Below, one piece after another: positions 52,408 to 59,869 of a stretch of DNA of 64,000 nucleotides (position 1 is its first letter; every line of letters begins with the position of its first letter). A program made the translations under genes and the position numbers. The stretch is from Parasulfitobacter algicola (GTDB lineage: Bacteria > Pseudomonadota > Alphaproteobacteria > Rhodobacterales > Rhodobacteraceae), in contig NZ_JABUFE010000001.1 of assembly GCF_013315265.1 (NCBI RefSeq), forward strand, positions 1 to 64,000, in the 5' to 3' direction. The notes beneath the pieces are model-generated. The model did not search any database, had not been told where the DNA came from, and saw only the letters and a list, made by a program, of their open reading frames with translations.

Positions 52408-52574
52408 GCAGGTTCCATTTCCGGCTGCATTCTATGCAACGGACAGTTCCGGACTTGCTCCGGAACCTCTTGTACAGACTGCCTAAGACCCCGGATCGCG
52501 TCCGATACATCTTCGGAAATCGACGCAAGTGCATCGTCCCAACGGGTAAGTTCATCCAGATCAAACATCGTCAT
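52404..52574 (-). CDS. small ORF between bchX and bchY
   Basis: A 54-56 residue acidic, helical protein starting [18 protein letters not shown] (ATG at 52574) or MFDLDEL (ATG at 52568). The start lies inside the last codons of bchX (stop 52561) and its TGA overlaps the bchY ATG (ATGA), so it is placed like a translationally coupled operon gene. The middle reads SISEDVSDAIRGLRQSVQE. The C-terminal third contains a perfect DNA palindrome (52446-52466) encoding VPEQVRN, followed by [14 protein letters not shown] recognise no family. It could be a small assembly or regulatory factor for chlorophyllide reductase, or merely a coupling ORF that keeps ribosomes moving into bchY. Confidence 0.6.
   Translation of the reverse strand: MTMFDLDELTRWDDALASISEDVSDAIRGLRQSVQEVPEQVRNCPLHRMQPEMEPA
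52446..52466. repeat. palindromic repeat inside a coding sequence
   Basis: GTTCCGGA (52446-52453), CTTGC, TCCGGAAC (52459-52466): a perfect 8-bp inverted repeat with a 5-nt loop. On the minus strand it reads GTTCCGGAGCAAGTCCGGAAC, the same architecture as the intergenic units at 40561 and 59844. It sits in frame within the small bchX-bchY ORF. Confidence 0.65.
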
Positions 52575-53562
52575 ATACCACTTCCAATGATTTCTGTGGC
52601 TTGGCGTTTTTGCCACGCATGTCCATGTCAGTTGCGGGTTCCAGAACGAAATCACCGCCTGTGTCTTTGCTATCGAACAGGCCCAGCAGGCCGTCCTGGT
52701 CCAATGGTGTCGGTCGCACGGGTGGTGCCACAGCAACAGCATCCCCCAGTTCGGCAAACAGATTGCCCCACTGGGATTCGGCAGTACCCACGATTTGATA
52801 ATTGGCAGATTTTTTGCGCAGATCATCGTCTTGCGGAATGGCCGCGAGGATCGGAATATCGACAGATTTGGCAAACGCCGCAGCTTCGCCAGTCCCGTCG
52901 TCTTTGTTGATCACAAGACCCGCAACACCAACATTGCCGCCCAATTTGCGGAAATATTCAACTGCGCTGCAAACATTGTTGGCCACATAAAGCGATTGCA
53001 GATCATTAGATGCGACCAAGATCACCTTTTGGGCCATGTCACGCGCAATGGGCAGGCCGAAACCTCCGCAAACCACGTCGCCCAAGAAATCTAGAAGAAC
53101 ATAATCAAAGTCCCAATCGTGAAAGCCCAGCTTTTCCAGCAGTTCGAACCCGTGGATGATCCCACGACCACCGCATCCGCGTCCGACCTCTGGGCCACCC
53201 AGTTCCATCGCGAAAACACCACCACGTTTGAAGCAGACATCGCCGATCTTGACCTCTTCGCCCGCCAGTTTCTTTCTGGTCGAGGTTTCGATGATCGTCG
53301 GGCAGGCCTTGCCGCCAAACAGTAAGCTGGTCGTATCAGATTTAGGATCGCAGCCGATCAGAAGCACGCGCTTGCCCTGTTCGGCCATCATGTGGCTCAG
53401 GTTTGCCAGCGTGAAGGATTTTCCAATTCCGCCTTTGCCATAAATGGCAATGATCTGTGTTTTCTTAGTCGGTTCATCAACGATCAGATCAGCCAAATCT
53501 TCATTAGCCTCATCGCGTAGGCGTTGATCAAAGTCTTTCAAATTTGGGACATCAAGGGTCAT
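52561..53562 (-). CDS. bchX: chlorophyllide a reductase iron protein subunit X
   Basis: A 333-residue NifH-like ATPase that feeds electrons to BchYZ. Key elements are the P-loop [35 protein letters not shown], the cluster cysteines in [17 protein letters not shown] and [21 protein letters not shown], and the [14 protein letters not shown] region. The N-terminal extension ([22 protein letters not shown]) is typical of BchX compared with BchL. The open frame starts at 53577; the ATG at 53562 overlaps the bchC stop (ATGA) and fits the family start. Confidence 0.97.
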   Translation of the reverse strand: MTLDVPNLKDFDQRLRDEANEDLADLIVDEPTKKTQIIAIYGKGGIGKSFTLANLSHMMAEQGKRVLLIGCDPKSDTTSLLFGGKACPTIIETSTRKKLAGEEVKIGDVCFKRGGVFAMELGGPEVGRGCGGRGIIHGFELLEKLGFHDWDFDYVLLDFLGDVVCGGFGLPIARDMAQKVILVASNDLQSLYVANNVCSAVEYFRKLGGNVGVAGLVINKDDGTGEAAAFAKSVDIPILAAIPQDDDLRKKSANYQIVGTAESQWGNLFAELGDAVAVAPPVRPTPLDQDGLLGLFDSKDTGGDFVLEPATDMDMRGKNAKPQKSLEVVYDDV

Positions 53563-54500
53563 GCGTGACCTTTCCAATCAAGGATCATTTTTAAACAAGC
53601 TGGATCAGTAAAAGCGGTGTGATACGCCTGCGGTGCATCTGTGGCTGAACGTTCATGTGTGATCAGGCCTGACAAGCTAAGCGCGCCAGCTTCGACAAGA
53701 GCGCGGGTTGCGGCCAGATCATCATGCGTCCATTCGGCGGCGATGCGAAAGCGGGCCTCTTTCATGAAGGCGGGCGGGAAGGCAAAGCTAAGTGGTTGGT
53801 TGTAAAAACCCGCCAGCACGATTTCTCCGCCGCGCCGGATACGCCCGATCAGCGCATTCAAAAGGGCGCCATTGCCAGACGCATCATAGATTGAATGATA
53901 ATCGCGCTTTTCGTCCGTTTCCGGATCAATTACCTGATACCCATGAGCACCCGCGCGACGATTTTCATCAATTTCCCAAACTGTGGGGGCTGGGGCGCCG
54001 GCTGCAATGGTTAAGCGCGCCAAAAGCCGGCCAAGAACACCATGACCGACGATCAGATCAGGCATTGCCTTATCCATACCAGCCATCGCGTGCCGAGCCG
54101 TGGCGGCCAAAGCCAGCAATGCCCCTTCGGCCCCGATTGCAGGATCAATTTTGGTTACACGATCTGCGGCGGTCACAACCCGATGTGCTGCCCCTCCAAA
54201 CAATCCAAATGCGTCCTGATAACAATTTGCACCCGGAACAAAGACCGTATCGCCACTGCAAAAATGCGTGTTGCTACCGGCTTCGACAACTTCACCAGCC
54301 GCTTCATATCCCGGCACCAACGGATAACCCATTCCGGGAAACGGCGGCATTTCACCTGACCAGAACAATTTTTCTGTTCCGGTCGAAATGCCAGAAAAAC
54401 GAATATCCACAACCAGATCATCAAGACCAGGATCAGACAGCTTCAACTGGTCGATCCCTATGTCTTTGGGTCCTTTTAGTATGACGGCTGCTGTGTCCAT
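53559..54500 (-). CDS. bchC: bacteriochlorophyllide a dehydrogenase BchC
   Basis: A 313-residue medium-chain dehydrogenase-like protein, 3-hydroxyethyl bacteriochlorophyllide a dehydrogenase, which oxidises the C3 hydroxyethyl group to acetyl. It begins [21 protein letters not shown], then shows [75 protein letters not shown] and the closing [24 protein letters not shown] lies 6 nt upstream. It is the first gene of the bch-puf superoperon and is headed by two PpsR-type sites. Confidence 0.97.
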   Translation of the reverse strand: MDTAAVILKGPKDIGIDQLKLSDPGLDDLVVDIRFSGISTGTEKLFWSGEMPPFPGMGYPLVPGYEAAGEVVEAGSNTHFCSGDTVFVPGANCYQDAFGLFGGAAHRVVTAADRVTKIDPAIGAEGALLALAATARHAMAGMDKAMPDLIVGHGVLGRLLARLTIAAGAPAPTVWEIDENRRAGAHGYQVIDPETDEKRDYHSIYDASGNGALLNALIGRIRRGGEIVLAGFYNQPLSFAFPPAFMKEARFRIAAEWTHDDLAATRALVEAGALSLSGLITHERSATDAPQAYHTAFTDPACLKMILDWKGHA

Positions 54501-54563
54501 CCTGACCTCCCGTTGTGGCTGGCCATGGTCTGAAAAGACTCAGTGGTTGGCTCAACTCTTAGG

Positions 54564-54581
54564 TGTCAGTTTAACTTGACA
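54564..54581. promoter_or_regulatory. PpsR/CrtJ-type site, proximal, upstream of bchC
   Basis: TGTCAGTTTAACTTGACA matches TGT-N12-ACA exactly. In Rhodobacter, PpsR/CrtJ binds such sites cooperatively in pairs and represses bch, crt and puc genes in oxygen and light. It is 64 bp upstream of the bchC ATG. Confidence 0.8.
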
Positions 54582-54589
54582 CTCTCAGG

Positions 54590-54607
54590 TGTCAACAAAT
54601 TTAGACA
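54590..54607. promoter_or_regulatory. PpsR/CrtJ-type site, distal, upstream of bchC
   Basis: TGTCAACAAATTTAGACA matches TGT-N12-ACA exactly. Its start is 26 bp from the start of the proximal site, giving the 8-bp gap typical of cooperative PpsR pairs. It lies just before the crtF stop codon (54616). Confidence 0.8.
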
Positions 54608-54615
54608 TAAATGTG

Positions 54616-55737
54616 TTAGATTGGTTTTACAGCACTCACAACACTTGTCACATAGGGTCTGAATGGCTTGGGTTTTTCGATGCCAATAAACCCAACATTT
54701 TCACAAAATTTCGCAATCTTATCCGATGATCGAACTTGCCCAGTTTGCATCGCCATGCAGTAGAACGCAAAATATGCATCTGTTGCCCGTAGTGGCGCCT
54801 GACCACCGGACATGGGTTCGGAAATGATAATGCGGCCTCCTGGCGGTAATGCTGCATAGACGTCAGCTAACAACTTTTTGACTGTTCCGTCTTCGTGATC
54901 GTAAAGCACGCGCACGAGGCTGATCGCATCGGCACCTTCGGGCAAATCGTTTTTACGAAAACTACCCGCAATAACTTCTGTCCTATCCCAAACCTTGGCG
55001 GCCTTTAACACGTCCTTGGCTTGCGATGTAACCGCAGGCAAATCAAACAAAGCCATTTGCAAATTTGGATAAGCCTTTCCAGCGACAGCTAAAAAAGCAC
55101 CTGATCCACCGCCAACATCCATAAGACGTTTGACGTTTTTAAGCGAAACGAACCGTAATGTGTCTTCTGCAATCAAGCCTTGGCTGTCCGCCATAAGGTT
55201 GGAATACGTGTGCGCAACATCTTCGGGTAAAGCTGATGGACCTTCGAAAACATAGGGCCAAAATTCGGATAATTCTGTCTCAACATCACCACGTAACAAT
55301 GCAACCGGGTCCTGCAAATCTCGATAGAACACACTGTGATGTCGGATCAGCGCCTCAAGCCCCGGAACCCCCAACAAAGATGCCCCGCGTTGGGTTAAAG
55401 CATAACGATCTGGCTTTTTCAGCTTTAGCAATCCAACAGAAACGCCTGCGTGCAAAAGGACCCGCATCCGTGCAGGATCTATTTCATGCTTTTTGGCAAG
55501 ATCGTCTGGCGTTACCGGTTTGGCTGCAATGTCTTTTAATGCATCAAGCTGCACCAAAGCTTGCAGCACCTGACTGTAAACAAAACCTGACACCAGATCA
55601 AAAAGCTGCTCACCCTCGTTTCGGGTGATCCGCCGTGTCAAAGGAAACCTTGCCGCCCAACGCTGAAACCGGCGAGACGCTGCAAGCCGATTGCGCCACC
55701 CACTGACCTTTACGCGCCGTGGTGTGATATCTTTCAT
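54616..55737 (-). CDS. crtF: demethylspheroidene O-methyltransferase
   Basis: A 373-residue SAM-dependent methyltransferase that methylates the C1 hydroxyl of demethylspheroidene (spheroidene pathway). A winged-helix dimerisation domain (residues about 45-150; LFDLVSGFVYSQVLQALVQL, DDLAKKHEIDPARMRVLLHAG) is followed by the methyltransferase domain with the SAM glycine loop DVGGGSGAFLAVAG, LFDLPAVTSQA and RIIISEPMSGGQ. The open frame extends to 55839 through a shadow of crtE; the ATG at 55737 (MKDITPRRVKVSGW) is 14 nt after the crtE stop and is preferred. It probably forms a crtE-crtF unit reading toward bchC. Confidence 0.95.
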   Translation of the reverse strand: MKDITPRRVKVSGWRNRLAASRRFQRWAARFPLTRRITRNEGEQLFDLVSGFVYSQVLQALVQLDALKDIAAKPVTPDDLAKKHEIDPARMRVLLHAGVSVGLLKLKKPDRYALTQRGASLLGVPGLEALIRHHSVFYRDLQDPVALLRGDVETELSEFWPYVFEGPSALPEDVAHTYSNLMADSQGLIAEDTLRFVSLKNVKRLMDVGGGSGAFLAVAGKAYPNLQMALFDLPAVTSQAKDVLKAAKVWDRTEVIAGSFRKNDLPEGADAISLVRVLYDHEDGTVKKLLADVYAALPPGGRIIISEPMSGGQAPLRATDAYFAFYCMAMQTGQVRSSDKIAKFCENVGFIGIEKPKPFRPYVTSVVSAVKPI

Positions 55738-55751
55738 ACTTTTTACATACC

Positions 55752-56621
55752 CTAACTTCGTTGATGGGTCGGCGCGACCGGCGTTAACCGTTCGGCCTGG
55801 GCCCGCACCATATTTGCAAGCGCCGCTTCCCCCGGGCAAGAAGGAATTGACGCAATGGCCCCGCCAAGGATATCTTTGAGTCGTTTTGTGGCCCCTTGGA
55901 CACCTAATTCAGCCACAGCGTTCGGGCGGCCAAGCAATTCGTCCTGACCTGCAGGCTTGCCAAGCGTGACCTCATCATAAAGTGCGTCACGCAGATCATC
56001 GGCGACCTGAAAGGCCTCTCCTATGCGCGCGCCCAACTCTTCCCATGGTTCGGGGTCTTGCCCTGCCGCGATTGCGCCCATCTGGGTGGCCGCAACAAAC
56101 AGTGCACCCGTTTTCGCCTGATGATATGCGGACAGATCGATCTTTGCTTCGCTTTCCCATCCTTGACCTGCACAAATCCCACCAGGCATTCCGGTACGGC
56201 GTGCCAAAGTCAGCACCAAGGACGCCGCACGCATCGGATCGACGCTGGCACCATGTGCCAGGCGTTCAAATGCCAGAACAATCAAGCTATCGCCCGTTAA
56301 CAAAGCCAAGGCTTCACCATAAGCACGGTGAACGGAAAGCTTGCCGCGGCGCATATCTGCATTATCGAAACAAGGCATATCGTCATGAACCAGGCTGGCG
56401 CAATGGATCAATTCAAGCGCCGCAGCTGCAGCATCTGACAAGGCAGGCTGATCATCGCCGCATGCCATCGCAACCGACATCAGGATCGTGGGCCGAATGC
56501 GCGCACCACCGGGCGTTACTGCATATTCCAGCGCAGATGCCAGCTTTTGCGGCGGCCGCCCTGACTGCCCACTGGCAATTGCACCCTTAACAGCCGCATC
56601 AATTCGTGCTGAAAGTCCCAT
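55752..56621 (-). CDS. crtE: geranylgeranyl diphosphate synthase
   Basis: A 289-residue trans-prenyltransferase that supplies GGPP for carotenoids and for the bacteriochlorophyll tail. The first aspartate-rich motif is HDDMPCFDNADMRRGK and the second is FQVADDLRDALYDE. Also visible are PGGARIRPTILMSVAMACG, QGWESEAKIDLSAYHQAKTGALF and LGKPAGQDELLGRPN. AAAGGAGC precedes the ATG. It is divergent from crtD across 109 bp holding two PpsR-type sites and is followed after 14 nt by crtF. Confidence 0.97.
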   Translation of the reverse strand: MGLSARIDAAVKGAIASGQSGRPPQKLASALEYAVTPGGARIRPTILMSVAMACGDDQPALSDAAAAALELIHCASLVHDDMPCFDNADMRRGKLSVHRAYGEALALLTGDSLIVLAFERLAHGASVDPMRAASLVLTLARRTGMPGGICAGQGWESEAKIDLSAYHQAKTGALFVAATQMGAIAAGQDPEPWEELGARIGEAFQVADDLRDALYDEVTLGKPAGQDELLGRPNAVAELGVQGATKRLKDILGGAIASIPSCPGEAALANMVRAQAERLTPVAPTHQRS

Positions 56622-56643
56622 ATGACGCTCCTTTGCCCAAAAG

Positions 56644-56661
56644 TGTCACTTTTATTGGACA
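56644..56661. promoter_or_regulatory. PpsR/CrtJ-type site, crtE side
   Basis: TGTCACTTTTATTGGACA matches TGT-N12-ACA exactly, 22 bp upstream of the crtE ATG. It pairs with the next site at 56667. Confidence 0.8.
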
Positions 56662-56666
56662 TTATA

Positions 56667-56684
56667 TGTAAACTATACTGGACA
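56667..56684. promoter_or_regulatory. PpsR/CrtJ-type site, crtD side
   Basis: TGTAAACTATACTGGACA matches TGT-N12-ACA exactly. Its start is 23 bp from the start of the crtE-side site, within the divergent crtE-crtD promoter region, so one pair could repress both directions. Confidence 0.8.
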
Positions 56685-56730
56685 CATCTGTATCATTGAG
56701 TCAACTATCAGATGAATGATCGGATAGTTT

Positions 56731-58269
56731 ATGAACATCCCAGACACAAAGGTGATTGTGATTGGTGCAGGCATTGGCGGGCTGTCGGCCGCTTTGCGTC
56801 TTGCGCATGCAGGCTTAGATGTGACCGTTCTGGAGCGTCACGCAAAACCAGGCGGCAAAATGCGTACTGTTCCGTCTGACGCCGGACCGGTTGATGCAGG
56901 TCCGACTGTGATGACCATGCGCCACGTTTTTGATGATCTATTCGCAGACGTGGGTGAAACATTGTCGGATCATGTCACGTTGGACCAAGAAAACATTCTT
57001 GCGCGTCACTGGTGGCAAGATGGATCATCACTGGATCTTCATTCTGATCCAGATCTTTCAGCTAAGGCCATTCGGGAATTCGCGGGCCCCAAAGCAGAAA
57101 TGCAATTTCGTGCGTTCAGCACCCGCATGGCACATTTGTTTGATGCATTCGATGCCCCCATGATGCAAGCAGCGCAGCCTGATCTGACAAAGGTCACCGC
57201 GCGCGTTCTGCGTGAGCCGTCTTTGATCCCGAAAATGGCGCCATTATCCACTTTGGCCCGTGCACTACGCCGACAGTTCACAGACCCACGTCTTGCGCAA
57301 TTGTTCGGGCGTTATGCAACTTATGTCGGTGGCTCGCCCTATCAATCGCCTGCGCTTTTAGGCCTGATTGCACATGCCGAAGCAAAGGGCGTCTGGCGTA
57401 TAATGGGTGGTATGCATCTGCTAGCTGCCGCGATCGAACGGCTGGCCAAGGCAAAAGGCGCCAAATTTATTTATGATTGTGACGTTGATCGAATTGAAGT
57501 TCAGCAAGGTAAAATTCGTGCGGTACATGCAAAAGACGGACAGCATTATTTAACTAATCGGGTCATTTTTAACGGCGATCCACGTGCTCTGCGGCAAGGA
57601 TTGCTTGGCAACACTACTATAACAGCGGTTGATGAAACAGCAACAGAACCACGCAGCCTGTCAGCCTATGTGTGGGCCTTTTCCGCTAACTATGAGGGCC
57701 CCAAACTTGCCCATCATAATGTCTTTTTCGGCGTAACCCCCCAGGCTGAATTTGATGCCTTGCAACAGGGCAAAATGCCCACTGACCCCACACTTTATGT
57801 CTGCGACCAAGGTAATGGGCGGTTTGAGATTATCATGAACGGCCCGCCACAAGAGACCCATAAACAGGAGTTTGAACAATGCCAGATACTGGTATTCAAG
57901 ACACTGGCCCGGTTCGGACTAACCTTCGATCCACTTCCGGGACCCTCCAGCCTGACGACACCGGCAGATTTCAATCAGCTGTTTCCAGCGTCGGCCGGTT
58001 CCCTTTACGGGCGCAGCCCACATGGGATGATGGCAGCCTTTGCGCGACCGACGACGCGAACGAAGTTACCGGGCTTGTATCTGACTGGGGGCGGAACCCA
58101 TCCGGGGGCGGGCATTCCGATGGCCACCCTCTCCGCCCGGCACGCGGCCGAGGCGATATTGACCGACCTTGCTTTAACATCGACGTCCCGCCAGACGGTT
58201 ACGCCTGGTGGTACATTGACGGGATCAGCGACTGCGGTGAAAAAGCCGTCTCGGTCATCGGTTTTATAG
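56731..58269 (+). CDS. crtD: 1-hydroxycarotenoid 3,4-desaturase (methoxyneurosporene dehydrogenase)
   Basis: A 512-residue FAD-dependent carotenoid desaturase of the CrtI/CrtD family. It begins with VIVIGAGIGGLSAALRLAHAG (residues about 9-29), then ERHAKPGGKMRTVPSDAGPVDAGPTVM (key GGK and DAGPT), GVWRIMGGMHLLAAAIERLA and the C-terminal FAD contact LYLTGGGTHPGAGIPMATLSARHAAEAI. Placement with crtC and its length mark it as CrtD rather than the phytoene desaturase CrtI. The last 30-40 residues (Ser/Thr-rich) are encoded in DNA shared with the crtC reading frame and look like a read-on tail. It is divergent from crtE. Confidence 0.93.
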   Translation: MNIPDTKVIVIGAGIGGLSAALRLAHAGLDVTVLERHAKPGGKMRTVPSDAGPVDAGPTVMTMRHVFDDLFADVGETLSDHVTLDQENILARHWWQDGSSLDLHSDPDLSAKAIREFAGPKAEMQFRAFSTRMAHLFDAFDAPMMQAAQPDLTKVTARVLREPSLIPKMAPLSTLARALRRQFTDPRLAQLFGRYATYVGGSPYQSPALLGLIAHAEAKGVWRIMGGMHLLAAAIERLAKAKGAKFIYDCDVDRIEVQQGKIRAVHAKDGQHYLTNRVIFNGDPRALRQGLLGNTTITAVDETATEPRSLSAYVWAFSANYEGPKLAHHNVFFGVTPQAEFDALQQGKMPTDPTLYVCDQGNGRFEIIMNGPPQETHKQEFEQCQILVFKTLARFGLTFDPLPGPSSLTTPADFNQLFPASAGSLYGRSPHGMMAAFARPTTRTKLPGLYLTGGGTHPGAGIPMATLSARHAAEAILTDLALTSTSRQTVTPGGTLTGSATAVKKPSRSSVL

Positions 58270-59108
58270 GGTCGGTCTTTTCGCCTTGGTACCGCTGGTC
58301 GGGCCGCAAGAATCCCGCCAATCACTGCTGCATCAACGTTGCAACCTATGGTAAAGGCGGGCGTTTTACGATGACAGATCGCGGCGAAGCCGCATTGCGC
58401 GTATCAGACAATACATTCCAGGTTGGCCCCAGCCAGATGCACTGGAACGAATCACAGCTAGTGATTAATATTAACGAGGTTTCAGGCCCTCCGATCATCA
58501 GCCGTGTTCGCGGGCAAATCGTCATAACGCCTGATCATATAACCCATGTCGAAATGCCGCTGACCCCCGCCGGAACCCATGTCTGGCGGCCCTTTGCGCC
58601 AAAAGCACACATCAAAGTCGATCTAGAAAGTAAAGGCTGGCAATGGGAAGGGCACGGATATTTTGACGCGAACTTCGGCACCCGAGCACTTGAAGATGAC
58701 TTTAGCTATTGGACATGGGGTCGATATCCTTTGTCGGATGGATCGCTTTGCTTTTATGACGCTGATCGGCGCGATGGATCCAAATTGGCCGTCGGTTTAA
58801 AGTTCGAAGATACAGGTGATATTCGTGTTTTGGATGCGTCACCCAAGGTGCCGTTCAAAAGATCAAAATGGCAGGTTCGCCGCGAAACTCGGGCCGATGC
58901 TGGATATCGGCCACATGAAGTCAAACCAATGCTGGATGCACCATTTTACACACGCGCGGCTGTACGCACCCAATTTGCGGGCGAAGAAACCATAGGTGTG
59001 CACGAAGCATTGGATCTGAACCGGTTTCGCAGTCCCTTGTTAAAACCAATGTTGGCCGTTCGCGTACCAAGGCGCAAAGGGTGGCAATTTCAAAGCGACG
59101 CCGATTAG
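57879..59108 (+). CDS. crtC: carotenoid 1,2-hydratase, start uncertain
   Basis: Hydrates neurosporene/lycopene at C1,2 in spheroidene or spirilloxanthin synthesis. The family domain starts around base 58167 with FNIDVPPDGYAWWYIDGIS, then SVIGFIGSVFSPWYRWSGR, NHCCINVATYG, WNESQLVININE and the C-terminal FGTRALEDDFSYWTWGRY and FYTRAAVRTQF. The only in-frame ATG is at 57879, with AGGAG 8 nt upstream, giving 409 residues, a roughly 95-residue extension unlike the family and 391 nt of overlap with crtD. No GTG, TTG or CTG start was seen in frame between them; an ATT at 58158 would give a family-sized protein of 316 residues. I list the maximal frame; the functional start is unresolved. Confidence 0.85.
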   Translation: MPDTGIQDTGPVRTNLRSTSGTLQPDDTGRFQSAVSSVGRFPLRAQPTWDDGSLCATDDANEVTGLVSDWGRNPSGGGHSDGHPLRPARGRGDIDRPCFNIDVPPDGYAWWYIDGISDCGEKAVSVIGFIGSVFSPWYRWSGRKNPANHCCINVATYGKGGRFTMTDRGEAALRVSDNTFQVGPSQMHWNESQLVININEVSGPPIISRVRGQIVITPDHITHVEMPLTPAGTHVWRPFAPKAHIKVDLESKGWQWEGHGYFDANFGTRALEDDFSYWTWGRYPLSDGSLCFYDADRRDGSKLAVGLKFEDTGDIRVLDASPKVPFKRSKWQVRRETRADAGYRPHEVKPMLDAPFYTRAAVRTQFAGEETIGVHEALDLNRFRSPLLKPMLAVRVPRRKGWQFQSDAD

Positions 59109-59740
59109 AATGAAAATCGACGATCTTTCGCATTCCAGTTAAAGGCCATGCGATCAGCGAACTTTACTTGAAACTGCTGTTGTAATCGGCGATCGTTCAG
59201 GGATCGAAACCAGACGCGCAGAGGAATTGCAGTCAACTCACCAAACCCATCGATCGCACGAAAACAGTCGTTTTTGCGGTCATAAACAACATTGTCCTGC
59301 ATCAGGTCCGTCGTAACAACCTGCAGATCGAAACAAGCTTGAACAAAATTGTTGAACTTGTTTAGCATTATATCATCGAATTCGCCTTGTTTGATAATCT
59401 GCCGCAATGTTTGCGCAAGATCCCCATGTCCATCGCATATTTTTTCACAGGTCAAACCCAGGCCCTTGCTGGTGTGAATCAATCCAATAATGGATGGAAT
59501 AGGCAATGGCTTATCGTAATTGCCCGCCTTTTTGACAGTTCTGTAAACCATATCAATTTCGCGCAGATATTCGCGGGTATAACTGGGCTTTTTCAACCTC
59601 TCCCACAGACCCCGACACGCTTCCTTTTTCTGACGTCTGTCTGAAATCACCTTGATTAACAAACCATCATCATGCGGATGCTGATAGACATCTTTTTTGC
59701 CGCCTTTGGCAATCGGCTGCAATTTTTCAAGATCCAGCAT
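59105..59740 (-). CDS. YrbL family protein, kinase-like fold
   Basis: A 211-residue protein of the YrbL (PhoP regulatory network protein) family, with a small protein-kinase-like fold. Visible are LQPIAKGGKKDVYQHPHDDGLLIKVI (the glycine-rich/Lys region, key residues GGKKDVY and K), the helix REYLREIDMVYR, TSKGLGLTCEKICDGHGDLAQTL, and the catalytic-loop-like DLMQDNVVYDRKND followed by AIDGFGE. The last two resemble HxDxxxxN and DFG, suggesting phosphotransfer or sugar-kinase-like activity, unproven. The open frame starts at 59827; the ATG at 59740 is the family start. It is convergent with crtC, overlapping its stop by 4 nt. Confidence 0.82.
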   Translation of the reverse strand: MLDLEKLQPIAKGGKKDVYQHPHDDGLLIKVISDRRQKKEACRGLWERLKKPSYTREYLREIDMVYRTVKKAGNYDKPLPIPSIIGLIHTSKGLGLTCEKICDGHGDLAQTLRQIIKQGEFDDIMLNKFNNFVQACFDLQVVTTDLMQDNVVYDRKNDCFRAIDGFGELTAIPLRVWFRSLNDRRLQQQFQVKFADRMAFNWNAKDRRFSF

Positions 59741-59843
59741 TGGGGTTTTTTTACTTTTAGATTGTATCAGAGCAGTACAAACTTTACGAAACCACCGTTG
59801 AATTGACAAGTTGTATTCATGGATCACGTATCAGAATAGCAAG

Positions 59844-59864
59844 ACCCCGGATCAAGCCCGGGAT
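59844..59864. repeat. palindromic repeat unit, CCCCGG-ATCAAG-CCCGGG
   Basis: An inverted repeat ACCCCGG/CCCGGGAT around ATCAAG lies 6 nt beyond the ABC exporter stop. It belongs to the same short palindromic family as the units at 40561 and 52446. It may act as an mRNA 3'-end hairpin; no T-run is present. Confidence 0.6.
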
Positions 59865-59869
59865 CTTGA

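Noticed and set aside
52568-52874. Longer minus-strand frame upstream of the bchX-bchY small ORF
   Set aside because: It is a shadow of the bchX 3' region; only the part from 52574 downward lies outside bchX and has operon-like boundaries.
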